This document shows positions 35,369 through 46,599 of a DNA stretch of 64,000 nt, piece by piece. The stretch lies in NCBI GenBank assembly GCA_015680685.1, contig MNCI01030945.1, positions 78,403 to 142,402 on the forward strand, read 5' to 3'. A program made the position numbers and the translations under genes. The notes beneath the pieces are model-generated. The model was not told where the DNA came from and searched no databases. It saw only the letters and a list, made by a program, of their open reading frames with translations. This DNA is from Gnetum montanum. Lineage: Eukaryota > Streptophyta > Gnetopsida > Gnetales > Gnetaceae. How positions within the stretch are numbered: the stretch's first letter is position 1; every line of letters starts with the position of its first letter.

Positions 35369-35559
35369 TGGCTAATAGCTAATCAAGAAAGCAGCTCACT
35401 TATATGCATGGAACTGACCGAGGGTTTGACTTGCACTTACATAGATAGCACTGATGCATTAGAACAAGTCCACCACCAACTTCCCAGTCCTAACTTAGAA
35501 AACATCAACTAGGGAAGTTGGAAATTCCTAAGACATTTAAACAAGAGCTCCTGAAGCTA

Positions 35560-37231
35560 AAACCATTGCCCACTGGTATGGAATACATGTTCCTTAAGAA
35601 TGGAAAACTAGTAATCATTAACGCAAGACTTGCTCCGCAACAAAAAGAAAGTCTACTCAAGGTAATAAACAAGTGGTCAAAAGCCTTTGCCTAGTCATAT
35701 CTGGAATTAACTAGAATAGATCCTAGGATATGCTAGCACAGGATTTACACTGACTCCTCCATGAAGCCTCGAAAATAACCTCAGAGGTGATTGAATGCAA
35801 AGTTGAAGCAAGTAGTAAAAGAAGAAATTGAACAACTTCTAAAGGCTGGGTTCATATACCCCATCGCTAATAGTGAATGGGTTAGCCCCTTAGTAATCAT
35901 TCCTCAAAAAGGGAGGCAAATGGAAGATGTCTATAGATTTTAGGCTACTAAACATGGCAACATTCAAGGATCACTTTTCGTTGCCATTTGTTGACCAAGT
36001 CTTGGACACAATCACAGGGCATTGCTATTATAGTTTTCTTGATGGATATAGTGGATACAACCAAAAACAAATAGCACCAGAAGACCAAGCCAAAACTATG
36101 TTCACCAGTCCTTGGGGAATGTTTGCATATAAAAAAATGTTGTTTGGTTTGTGCAATAACCCTACCATGTTTCAACGCTTAGTTCTAAGAATATTTTAGC
36201 AGCAGATAGGAAATGGTGTGGAAGTCTTTATGGATGACTTCTCCACCTACGGAACAAGTTTTGATCAAGCCTTGCTGAAAAGATGTGTAGAGACTAATCT
36301 AAGGCTCAACTGGCAGAAAAGCCATTTAATGGTCCAAGAAAGAGTAGTACTTGGGCATAAAATTTCACATGCAGGGACAGAGGTAGACCCTGAAAAAATT
36401 AAAGTCATCCAAGGGATCACCCACCAATCGAAAAATGTTAAAGATATTCGATCATTCCTTGGACACACTGGCTACTATAGAAGATTCATAGAGAACTTTT
36501 TGAAGGTTGTCAAATCATTGGTAGAGTTAACGAAAAAGGATGTACCCTTCAAGTGGACCAGAGAATGTGAACTAGCCTTCCAAACTTTGAAGCAAAAGCT
36601 GGTAGAAACACCCATTCTACAAGCTCCTCACTGGTCCAGACCATTCCATGTCATGACTGATGCGTCCAACTATGCCTTAGGAGTTGTACTTACACAATTA
36701 GATGATCAAAAATGCCCTTATTACATCCACTATGCAAGTAGAAGTATAGCTGGTGAACAACTTAACTACACTACTATAGAAAAAGAATTAATGGCTGTAG
36801 TGTTTGCACTAAAACAATTTAGGCACTATGTATTGGGGTACAAAGTATTCATACACACAGATCATGGTGCAATATAGTTCCTCATGAATAAGCCAATGGT
36901 AAGCCCCTGTATTATACGATGGCTGGTAATCATACAAGAGTTCGATCTAACAATGAGCGATCGTAAAGGCACCGAGAACGTAGTTGCTAATCATTTGTCT
37001 CGGTTGCATTGGGACAACAAAAAGGATGAGCATCCTATTTTCAATCACTTCCCTAATGAGTTCCTCTTTGTTAATGTAGTGAAGGACCAATCACCCATGG
37101 AGACAAACTGGTACAGTAGCATTCTGACCTATCTCCTTACCCAACAAACATCACAAGAGTCAGACCTTAGGAAGAAACAACAGTTTCTTCATAGAGCCAA
37201 GTACTTTATGGAAATCAATGGACAACTCTAA
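35560..37231 (+). pseudogene. E7: reverse transcriptase and RNase H
   Basis: RT begins near 35560 ('KPLPTGMEYMFLKNGK'); 'EEIEQLLKAGFIYPIANSEW' and 'VSPLVII' stand at 35821-35905. A +1 shift at the Lys-Lys-Gly-Gly-Lys-Trp segment (about 35905-35920) is followed by 'MSIDFRLLNMATFKDHFSLP' and 'FVDQVLD'. The polymerase signature reads F-M-D-D (about 36227-36238). Next come 'VLGHKISHAGTEVDPEKIKV' (about 36350) and 'IRSFLGHTGYYRRFIENFLK'. RNase H starts at about 36640 with 'PFHVMTDASNYALGVVLTQL' and includes 'YTTIEKELMAVVFALKQFRH'. A stop at 36877 replaces a Trp-like position; the frame resumes at 36884. Its role is copying element RNA and removing it. Confidence 0.9.
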
Positions 37232-38430
37232 AAAGTATGTCCTGATGGCTTGGTTCGATGGTGTGTTCCCAATAAAGACCAATTGAGTTCTCCAAGATGC
37301 TCATGAGGGCCCTTGTGGGGGTCACTATGCTGGGAGATGAATGGTTATTAAGATCCTACTTGCAAGGTATTATTGGCCTACCTTGTTTTGGGACATCCAT
37401 CACTTCATCCAATCTTGTGAGTGCTGTTAACGTGATGGGGGAATGAATGCTTGAATGGAGGGTCTGCAACAATGGATCCAACTGTTAGAACCCTTTGACA
37501 TTTGGGGGATTGATTTCATGGGGCCCATTACACCAATGTCCAATGGAAAATCTTACATCATAGTTGTCATAGACTACTTAAAAAATGGGCTAAAGCAACT
37601 ATTGTTAAAGATTGCACATCCTCTATAGCTGCCCGATTTGTTCAACAAGAAGTTGTTAACAAGTTTGATGTGCCACGTGCACTTATCTCTGATAATGGTA
37701 CACACTTTATAGGTGAAAATTTTTGAAAATTAATGCAACGCTTGGGGGTCGAGCACAAATTGGCTACACCATAGCACCCCCAAGTAAATGGTCAAGCCAA
37801 GGTTACTAACAGGGAGATTACCAAGATACTGACCAGAACCATTAGCAAGTATAGGCAAGACTAGAGCACTAAACTAAATGATGCTCTTTGGGCATACCAC
37901 TCCACGTGGAAACTCCCTATAGGCTACTCTCCCTACGAGTTAGTGTATGGAAAACTTCTAACGCTCCCTATCCAAACTAAGCTCCATACACTAGCCATGG
38001 CATGTGACCTCAACCTTGACCTCAATCTAGCATAAAAACAAAGGTTAATGACTCTTAACTTGCTAGATGAGAATCGACTAGTTGCCCTATCATCTAATGA
38101 GTTGCACAAGGCATTTAATAAACAATGTCATGACCTAAAAATTATGAGAGTTAAGTACCAACCAAGAGATAAGGTCCTCTACTGGAACTCCACACATGTG
38201 TCACAAAAAATTTCAAACATTGTGGGAAGGACCTTACATTATCTATGCAACTATTCCTTCAAGGGCCATGACCATATATAAACCTGAGAGCCCAGATAAG
38301 AGACTGTTAGTTAATGTGCAACAAACAAAACCCTTCCATGAGTTTAACATAGCCAGAACATATGCTACCTCTGTAAGTGGGCAAACTTGCTCATTATTTC
38401 AGATCTCCACCTTCCAACTTAGTCATGGGG
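37232..38430 (+). pseudogene. E7: integrase
   Basis: The zinc-binding HHCC region is readable ('DAHEGPCGGHYAGR', about 37296, then the two Cys near 37420). The core has '[20 protein letters not shown]' (37503-37562), 'ALISDNGTHFIGENF' (37678-37725) and 'QVNGQAKVTNREITKILT' (37783-37836), supplying D, D and E. A C-terminal part includes 'MRVKYQPRDKVLYWNSTHVS'. The gene ends at the SHGG codons (first CATGGGGG motif, 38424-38431). It is interrupted by about eight stops or shifts. The enzyme joins element cDNA to the genome. Confidence 0.85.
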
Positions 38431-38431
38431 G

Positions 38432-39791
38432 ATATGGCCACCTCTACTAATCATTAAAGACCTCAACTCTTTCTAAGTTTTTTTTTTACACATTATTGTT
38501 TTACACATTTTTTTTTGTTTTGCATATTCTTGGTTTTGCACATTTCTTTAATCTTTCTTGTTTTTGTCTTACACCATCATTCGTGTTTTTACCATTTTTT
38601 GTGTGATTTTATTTATTTTTTTGTTCATCACCCAATAAGTGTTCATGATGGTAGTATGAATAATATTATATCAATTGCTATTGTTTGGATTTTACCCTTG
38701 AAGTATGATGTCAATATTAAGGTATGGTTCTTTTGATTAACAGGCAATGAGTCCATGTCATTCATACATCCATAAAATCCTATGGTCTCCCTTGGCTTGG
38801 AACTGTAAAGTCGTTTTTCTCTAATAAAACTATTAACGAAGTGGTGGCTGAGTATTTCTCAAACTAAGGAAGGATTCAAAAGATGTAAAGGGTGTGACTT
38901 CAAGGGGATTCAATGCATTTGTACTAGCTATTCTCTTGAGTTCTTGGATACTTTTTCTTTGGGTTTTCCACAATTCTGACCATTCATCAAATCACCGGAA
39001 GATGAGTTCATAAAAATAAGTCTTTGCATGGTGTGGTTCTCATGCAAAAAAAAAACAATGAGAATTCAAAGCACACCCCTTAAACACAATATTGCAATTG
39101 GGCTACACACACTAGTTATGGCACTAGAAAGACATGTTACCCATGCCTAAAGTTTCCCTCTAACTAAGGCCCTTTCTCGCTTCCTGGTTCTCCATCTCAC
39201 TCTCCTCGAAATGGTGGTGACTTTTTGTAGAGGCATTCTTGTTACTTCATGGGGATGGGCTAGTCAAATGTGTTGATGCGAGGTCACTAAATGAGGATTG
39301 TTGAGTCCAGATTTAGAATGAGTTCTACTTAATCACATTAACCATGAAACACACAAGGGACTTTACACAACCTTGTTCTTGGGTTTCCATTCCATTCTCT
39401 CCTCTCCGCCTTTCTTTTCCATTTTTCACCTCATTACTAGTTTTATCATTAGTCCATACTTTGGTTGATGCATCGTTTTTCATTAGTAATTTCTTGTGCG
39501 TAGGTTTTTAACTCTTGCTTCCAAATCACATTCCTAGATCCTACGGACTCTTTTGAATGTAGGTTTTCCAAGGCATCAATGGCATGAGCCTGCTTTGGGG
39601 AGGACCCACTGGCATCCCTTTTTGGTGCACTTGTTAACTTCTTCTCCTTCAACATTTTCTACAATCAACAATTTTTGTTTCATCCCCATCCATGACATCC
39701 ATTTTCTTGGCATTTCCGTTGTTACTTTTTCTCCATCTTTCCTATTCCTTCTCTTTTTCCATCCTATCGCTACCAGAGGTTCGCTCTTCGT
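38432..39791 (+). other. E7: conserved non-coding spacer
   Basis: T-rich from 38478 to 38640. It contains the family marker words TGAGTCCATGTCATTC (about 38749), AAAGCACACCCCTT (about 39068) and GGGGAGGACCCACTGGC (about 39597). Unlike E3, E6 and E8, no palindrome block with a TATA run is present before the second CATGGGGG (39792-39799). Confidence 0.5.
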
Positions 39792-39982
39792 CATGGGGGC
39801 CCTGGCACAATTTTTTCAATTTTTCCTAACCCTTACACCTTAGGTAGTTACCAGTGTCAAAACTCTAGAATCAGTATCTGTCATAACCACAACTCAGCCA
39901 ATGCACTTTACATTAAGGCAAGGTATTGAACACATTGTGATTTACCTACCCTCGCTCATTTGTGACTGTGTTATGTGTGCAG

Positions 39983-40340
39983 ATGGTAATCATACAACAA
40001 TGGATCAGGCCTGGAGGATGCACTTAGGATGGACCAGAATTGGAACATTTACGAAGGAGCAAGATTGGTGGTGTGGCTATGGATAACAATGGAAGGCGTA
40101 ATATTGGCATCGACAACAACAAGTATTATTCTTCTCTCTCTCTCTCCTTCTTCTCTTTCAGCTGCCAACAAGGCTGGATGTCATTTATATACATTGTTCA
40201 CTTTTGTGGTCATGAACACTAATGTTGTCATGTATTGTATTGTTGATCCATTCACTGGGCATGTTGAGTCAGTCACCCCGCTCCACCGTCAAAGGTCATT
40301 CAATCAATAATCCCATACCTTCCCAATATTTTGTAAGGAA
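39983..40340 (+). pseudogene. E7: remnant of ORF2 region
   Basis: The acceptor-like TATGTGTGCAG and ATGG at 39983 correspond to the ORF2 start of E6/E8, but the following sequence has no WYLGET domain or coiled-coil region. Within about 360 bp it reaches the 3' untranslated text shared with E8 ('cccataccttccc', 40312). Most of ORF2 has therefore been deleted from this copy. Confidence 0.5.
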
Positions 40341-40349
40341 CTGGTGGTA

Positions 40350-41159
40350 TGATGAACTGCGATATAGCATACGCCATATCGGATCGACCATGCAATATCA
40401 AATACCTGATATCGTGGCTTGTCTCCTTATCTATAAATAAGAGGTGGCACCCTTGGTTCCCATAGTTAGAAGTTAGTCCCTTAGCCAAAATCTTGCCATT
40501 TTTTCCCTCTAAAGTTAGAATTATTTCTGCGTGCCTGCAGTAGGAGTCATAGAGTAAACGGATCTTTATTCGAGCATTGTGTACCTGAGCACACTTTGTG
40601 TACGGCAATAAAGACGAACTTTATGATCAACCTTGCAGCATACAGAATAGATTAATTAGTGTTAATTATTATTTAATTCTTTCCTAGTTAATTAATGATT
40701 TCTCTCACCTTACAACTCTCTTAGTTAAATACACTCAGTACGACCACTTCGAGCATGCGTGTAGCGCTTGATAACCCAGTAACAATTAGCGTTTGGTAAT
40801 CCCAGCAGCGTTGCACTAGTTTAGGATGTGTACAGTAAGTGGGAATAGATACGGGTGTTAGGAGTACTTATAACTTAGCTAATGAATAGTTAAATTGGAT
40901 TAGTTACTTAGTTATTCCTCTCTATCTCCTCCTTATTAGTGCAGGATATAAAACACATAAAAGCCATAAAAATCATATGCCTTAAGCTTACTTAACCATA
41001 CAACCATGACATACAATTAAGTTTGAAAAGACAATGATTATTCAACCCATTATTGTTCCACACAAGCGCATAGGCACTTAGTCCTTGGAATTCAATCGGA
41101 TCATGCGTGAAATGCTCATAGTCGTATGGTTGAGCGTAGGGGTACCTTGCCACTCATCA
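40350..41159 (+). mobile_element. E7: 3' LTR
   Basis: TGATGAACTGCG to CTCATCA, 810 bp, the same length as the 5' LTR. The palindromes are decayed here (ATATAGCATACGCCATATC). The preceding polypurine tract is reduced to GGTGGTA (40343-40349). Confidence 0.95.
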
Positions 41160-41640
41160 GTATAACATTTACTATTTCCCTAGTTACTAATTTACTTTCC
41201 CATGAATTTTATTCTTACTGTTGTTATGTAGAATGGATACGAATGATTTTGAGCATTAAGTGTGATTGTTTGATAACCTAGTAGTATTATTACTTGGTTG
41301 TCCCAATAGTGAGATACTTGGTAATCCTAGTAACAATTACATAAGTCCAAGACATGTGTGGAGAGTTAGGAAAGAATGTCCATCACCTAGGCTAGATTAG
41401 ACTCATTTTTTTTTTTACTTAAAATTAGAAACCATTTTCATTTACGAAATGTTTACTAGAAGTAAAATGGCCAAAGAAACATCAGTTATCATACACCTCA
41501 CTATGATTTAAATCATATGCATTGATTTTAGTAGCTCACATGGGAAGACAGTGATCATGAACTCAAACCAATTCGACTGGGATGTGCATGAACACTTGTA
41601 TCTCATATGGTTGGGTGTTAGACTACTCCACTACCCATCA
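41160..41640 (+). mobile_element. E6: 3' LTR, right part
   Basis: Continues the E6 LTR after the E7 duplication GTATA (41160-41164) and ends CTACCCATCA. With the left part the LTR is 866 bp, the normal family length, which confirms the nesting. Confidence 0.85.
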
Positions 41641-42152
41641 TTGAACCATATAATAAATCCTACTAGTAGTGTGCATCTACCTACTCTAAGATTTTGTGTC
41701 TTGAGTCTACTTATCATGGTTCTAAAGAAGGATGGTAAATGAAGGGATCTATATTGACTTTAGCCTATTAAACATAGCCAATTTCAAGGACCATTTTATT
41801 TTATCATTTGTTGACCAAGTTCTAGATACCGTCGTAGGGCATAGATACTATCAATTTCTTGATGAATATAGCAAGTATAATTAGATCCAAATTGCTTCAA
41901 AAGACCAAGCCAAGACCACCTTCATGAATCCATGGGGGACTTTTGCATACAATAAGATACCATTTGGTTTTTTACAATGCTCATGTAACTTTTCAATAAC
42001 TTGTCTTTAGCATATTTTAGAATTAGATTAACAATGGTGTGCAAGGATTTATGTATAGCTTCTCCACTTATGGTTTAGATTGTGAACAAGCCTTTGACCA
42101 TGTTGAACAAGTATTAAAAAGATGTATAGAAACTAATCTTAATCTCCATTGG
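41641..42152 (+). pseudogene. E9: older RT fragment, left half
   Basis: Starts immediately after the E6 LTR. It parallels the E7 RT from 'KKDGK' (about 41725) through 'YIDFSLLNIANFKDHFILSF', 'VDQVLDTVVGHRYYQFLDEY', 'QIASKDQAKTTFMNPWGTFA' to 'ETNLNLHW' (42152). Stops and shifts are frequent and the Y/F-x-D-D region is destroyed. It continues at 52204 after E8. Confidence 0.8.
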
Positions 42153-43044
42153 TGATGAAGTGTTTAATGGTCACTATGTCTAATAGGCCGTGTATATGTG
42201 ACCCCATATATGCGGCCCCGTCGATGCATCCTTCCATGTGTCGACGTGGCCTCATTTACGCTGCACCTTTTTCGGCCTATAAATAAGAGGGCTCCCGCCT
42301 CTCTTAGGTACCTTTTTATCAATTGTAGCGAAGCTCTTGCAGTTTTTTTCCATGAGAGTTAGAATATTTTCCAAGTACCCACAATAGGTGTAAGAAAGGT
42401 GTCTGGCTCTTTATTCGAGCGCTGATGTACCTGAGCCCATTGGCGTGAACGATAATAAAGATGAGCTTTTCAATCATTCCTTGCAGTAATTGGACTTAGC
42501 TATTTAATGCATTTAATAGTTTAAATATTTCTATGCTTTAACAGTTCTTAAGGTTATCTTGTTATTATTTTAATTGTTATCGCTCGTTTATAGTTTGTAG
42601 GAACCATAAGTACAACCATCTCGAACATAAACCCAACGCTTGGCAACCCAGTGACGCTTAACGTTTGGTAACCCAGTAGTGGTTAGGGGATGCTTAGGAT
42701 GTGCACGGAAGATGGGATCAAATACTTATGCTAGGAATAGTTAAGATATAGATTAGGATAATTCTAGATTATATAATATTTCATTTCTTACTTTTCATAC
42801 CTTAATTAGACGCCAAAAGATAAAGTAAAAAGCCATAAAAAATCAGTTGCCTCAATCTCACTTAACCATCACCACTAGATACTCACAAGTGAGGTTGAGA
42901 AGACAATGACTGTTCTAACAAAGGGTTTTTCTAGTTAAAGGTCTTGTGTATGTTACGTGCTTACAGTGTACGGAATTCGACCGAGTCACATGTGAACGCC
43001 CGTGATTCGCATGGTTGGATGTAGGGGTACCTAGCCGCTCATCA
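42153..43044 (+). mobile_element. E8: 5' LTR
   Basis: TGATGAAGTG to GCTCATCA, 892 bp. U3 palindromes are of the GTATAYG / GGCCCCGTCGA type (about 42185-42245). TATA segment CCTATAAATAAGAGG (42276-42290), AATAAAGA signal near 42453. Confidence 0.9.
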
Positions 43045-43045
43045 T

Positions 43046-43063
43046 TGGCTCCGTTGCCGGGGA
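43046..43063 (+). other. E8: primer binding site, tRNA-Asp
   Basis: TGGCTCCGTTGCCGGGGA matches the complement of the plant tRNA-Asp(GUC) 3' end at 17 of 18 positions (T for G at position 5). It is the best preserved primer site in the window and anchors the call for the family. Confidence 0.85.
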
Positions 43064-43228
43064 CTGTTAGTCTTACATGTGTCATTTAACCTTAGCAAAA
43101 TTATTATTTACATCGTTGTAAAGGACCCAGGATAGTAAAATTTATGCACGCTAGGCAGATTAAGCAAAAAGTAAGGTACACTAATTAAATGGATCATCTA
43201 ACATCCAACATTTCTTCTCACAGGTGAG

Positions 43229-45600
43229 ATGTATCCAACACACCAGTGCCACAAGAATGTCAAGTGGTATACAAGCATCCCGATGAATATGTTCCTAACT
43301 TCACATTCATCCTACATCAGGATGAGCATTTGCAATGGTGGGACATGGAAGGTAGCATCATACTACCACTTGACCAATCGGCTCCTGGAATGCTGTTCCA
43401 CAATCTTGCCAGACTAGGCATCCAGGACCATGGTATGGAGTACGTCATGGAGGACCATGACTACTAGGACTATCGTCCCACTGAGGCCCAATGAGCATGA
43501 GATCAGCAACAGGTAGAATGGTATGAACACATGAAGGGGAAACAATTCAGTAACCCCTTATTCTTGCAAGGGCTTCAGGATGATGGGGAGCCTATCTTTC
43601 ATGTATCCCATTCAGCTAAACTTCCTCCGGGGCATCATATCCTTCAGTCCATCATTCAGAACAAGTAATCAAGTGACCAAGATCCTTAGGAGGATGTAGG
43701 ATCATGTCAGAAAAGTCACAACATAGGCAAAGATGGGCAAAAAGATCGAGGTCGTCGCCAGAGCAAAGCGGGAGATCGACACTAGGATGGTGGCGATCCC
43801 TCTTCCTCTTCTCCATCCTCTCGCTCCCCACTACCTTCATCTAGTTTAGACTCTGATCATAACCATGGTAGAAAAAAGTGAGGTGATGGTGGTCGTAAGG
43901 ATCGAAACGAACGACGTGAGAAAGCACGTGACCAATCACGCGAGCCTCACCATCATGAAAGGAAGGCCAGCCGGAATCGTCATAGACACCGTGGTGCTCA
44001 GCAGGACTATGACTCAGATGAACCATTGCTAGCTACTCAGAGCATGCTTCATATCACTGAGGTAGTTTAGATCCCTAATAGGCATTTGAAGGATAGCTGG
44101 ATCAAATGCATTGACATGAACAATATCCCCAAGTTTGAAGGGGGATACAATTGTGATCCGCAAACTCACTTCCAAGCGTTCCTTGATGCTTGCACCCTGC
44201 AGAATATTGATAATGATTGGCAGAAGCTTAAGCTATTCCCTCGCAAACTCATTAGGGAAGTAGAAAGCTGGTATCGGCCTTTGGAACCAGAATCAATCAG
44301 AAGATGGAGTATGATGCTTGAGATTTTCAATGACAAATATCAAACGTACTCCAGAGTGGTGAATCTGAGATTTCAAATCCAAGGTTGGAAGCAAGGGAAT
44401 CATGAACCCTTGGATGCAGCCATGAGTAGGTACTATTAATTGTTACATTGGTGCCCTGGTCATGGCTACTCTCAGCAGGCATAGCTTCGCCATATCATTA
44501 ATGGGATCCTCTTTGAAATAAGAAAGGCCCTTAGCGTGTATGCCCAGGGATGATTATCAGAACTTAGGGCCCATCAACTGCAGCGCCTCATTGAACAAGT
44601 GGCCAAAGAAGAGGGGAAACTCAGAAAGAAGGAGAGTGTAGAAGAGTTTAACCAAGATCCTTCCATCAGAAAGAGGGAGGTTTAATTCTATGAAGATGAG
44701 GAGGAATCACCACTAGAAGTAGCAGTGAACAGAAAAACCTTTCCCTTACAAAAGTTTGCATTTGAAATATCGGCAAAGGTTGATAAAATGTGGGACTCTC
44801 TGGACGAAAAATTCCAAAGTGTGCTGAAAATTGTAGAAGAGTCCAGAGAGCAAGGTAATGATTGTGATCAGCGTTGGAAGAAAGAAGCTGAATGTGCCCA
44901 TCATAAGGGTAAGGGCAAAGTTGCTGTAGCAGAATAGGTTGCAGACTCTGACATAGAGGAAGACAATGAATGTGGCATATGCCAATACGAACATCCTAAG
45001 GGGTGTTGTCTGGTGGTGTCACATCTTCAAAAGTCTGGGGTGTACTTGTTGAATACTCTCTTGGCAAGGAGGTAAACACCCTGAAGGTTGCCTTACCCAC
45101 AAGGTAATCCCAAGTAGCTCCACCAACAGCAGCAAGGATATTATCCAAGTGGAGTGCCACCACAACCTTATGAGCACTTCCAACAGTGGCAGCACCCACA
45201 GGCGTGGGGAATGCCACCTCCAAGGAAGCAGTGCCCTTACTGACAGCCAGATTCCTATGGGTATTACATTCAACAACCAATCTCTCCACGGGACTCTTCC
45301 AGTCATGCCACATTTCAGAATTATTACCATCCCCCAAAATATTTTCGACCACAATCTCCATCACCCAGGGGGAATGCCCACACCTCTACTATCCTCCATC
45401 ACCTTCTTCTACCACTCCTTCTTCATAACATCCCACTCAGCTACCACCTGCTCCACCTATGTAAGGGGAAATTCCACCATAGCCACAACAACGCAACGCT
45501 ATGAGGGCTATCAACATACAATCGGCACCTTAGCCGAATGGACCAGAACCCAAACCATGAAAACGTCCCTTCTTCTGGCCCAATAATGTATGCACACCCT
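43229..45600 (+). pseudogene. E8: gag pseudogene
   Basis: A likely start near 43229, though the SSS-rich start seen in E7 and E10 is damaged. 'YKHPDEYVPNFTFILHQDEH' (43267-43326) with 'DMEGSIILPLDQSAPGMLFH' is the N-terminal domain shared with E7 and E10. An Arg/Asp/His-rich stretch spans 43740-44010. 'LLATQSMLHITEV' (44029), 'CIDMNNIPKFEGGYNCDPQT' (44107-44166) and 'QGNHEPLDAAMSRYY' (about 44395-44439) form the core. 'CGICQYEHPKGCC' (44972-45010) is a compact Cys/His motif (C-x2-C-x3-H-x3-C) where most gags have C-x2-C-x4-H-x4-C. A Pro/Gln-rich tail follows. Confidence 0.8.
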
Positions 45601-45689
45601 CACACCCACCTGTGGCTGGTTCCTCTGAGCCTCAAACCACCTCCACTATTCCACCGCTTGAGCAGCGTTCAAACCCAACATCCTCCAAC

Positions 45690-46454
45690 GTACAAACGGT
45701 TATGCTGATACACGCAGTGACCAACTGGATAAAGGTAGGTCACCTTCCCTAGAAATTGACTGATCTGGGAAGTCCCCTCATATATCTTCAAGTGGCAGGA
45801 AATGGGCTATGTCAAGCCCTTCTGGATTCAAGGTCAGCAGTCAATTTGATCTCACATGACATGTACAAGAATTGGAACCTGCCCCCATTAAAGAAGAGCA
45901 ACATTAGGGCTAAACTGGTAGACCAGTCCATCATTGTTCCCTTGGGAGTGGTGGAGGACATTGTGACCACCATTTGCAAGTGGTCCTATCCTACTGATTT
46001 CCTTATCATCTGTGTAGAGAACTGCAAGGGGAACTTCCCAATCATAATGGGAAGAGCCTGGCTAAGTACGGTGGATGCAAGACTAGGACTCCAAGATCTT
46101 TCCCTTGAAATTTCAAAGGAAAATCCTTTTGGAAAGATCGAGAAGAAGTGTGTTCCATGCATTGCGTACAATGACTTAGGGTGCAACTGTGTGCAACAAT
46201 TATGGTCCGCCAAGCAGACACCCATTCAAGCATGTAGTCAATGTACCGAAGAATCACTAGTTCAACAGTGCCTGTACGCAACAGCCACAACTCAAGAAGG
46301 TACCCAGTGGCTGACAGCTGATCCTGCTAGTAGCACATTGTGCATGAAATCATCTGAGGGGCTTGTACGAGCCTACATAGAAAGCATGGATAAAATGGAA
46401 GAGGCTCATCAACAAATCTCCATTGTTGATGACCATGGTAACTGGGGAAAGTAG
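45690..46454 (+). pseudogene. E8: protease, catalytic site altered
   Basis: A 232-codon frame from 45756 preceded by 'MLIHAVTNWIKVGHLP' (45702). 'LGSPLIYLQVAGNGLCQALL' followed by 'DSRSAVNLISHDMY' aligns with the E7 active site, but the catalytic D-S/T-G reads D-S-R. The rest ('LKKSNIRAKLVDQSIIVPLG', 'FPIIMGRAWLSTVDARLGLQ') is conserved and open. The long open frame next to a broken gag and ORF2 suggests comparatively late decay of this domain. Confidence 0.75.
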
Positions 46455-46599
46455 CAAATCCCTGAAAGCTTCAAATAAGAGCCCTTGGAACTCAAACCTT
46501 TTCGTGGGCTCCACCTAACTAGGGCTATTGCCTCATCATCACCGGGACAACCTCGTTCCATCTTTCGCGTCTCCTCCTTTTCGCCCAGTCATGGAGGAG

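Larger units (their letters stand above)
31289..41159 (+). mobile_element. E7: full-length gag-pol Ty3/gypsy element
   Basis: An insertion of 9871 bp with 810-bp LTRs at both ends and a perfect target duplication GTATA (31284-31288 and 41160-41164). It sits within the 3' LTR of E6. Internal order: primer site, gag, protease, RT, RNase H, integrase, spacer, a remnant of the ORF2 start, 3' LTR. Protease-RT-RNase H-integrase order is that of Ty3/gypsy. In-frame stops occur in every domain, so this copy is dead. It is the only copy in the window with a readable pol of this family. The LTRs differ mainly in the palindromic part of U3, with many C-to-T or G-to-A changes. Confidence 0.95.

Noticed and set aside
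41641-42152. RT text treated as part of E6
   Set aside because: It lies outside the E6 LTR end (41640) and joins in register with 52204-52570, so it belongs to the older host element E9.
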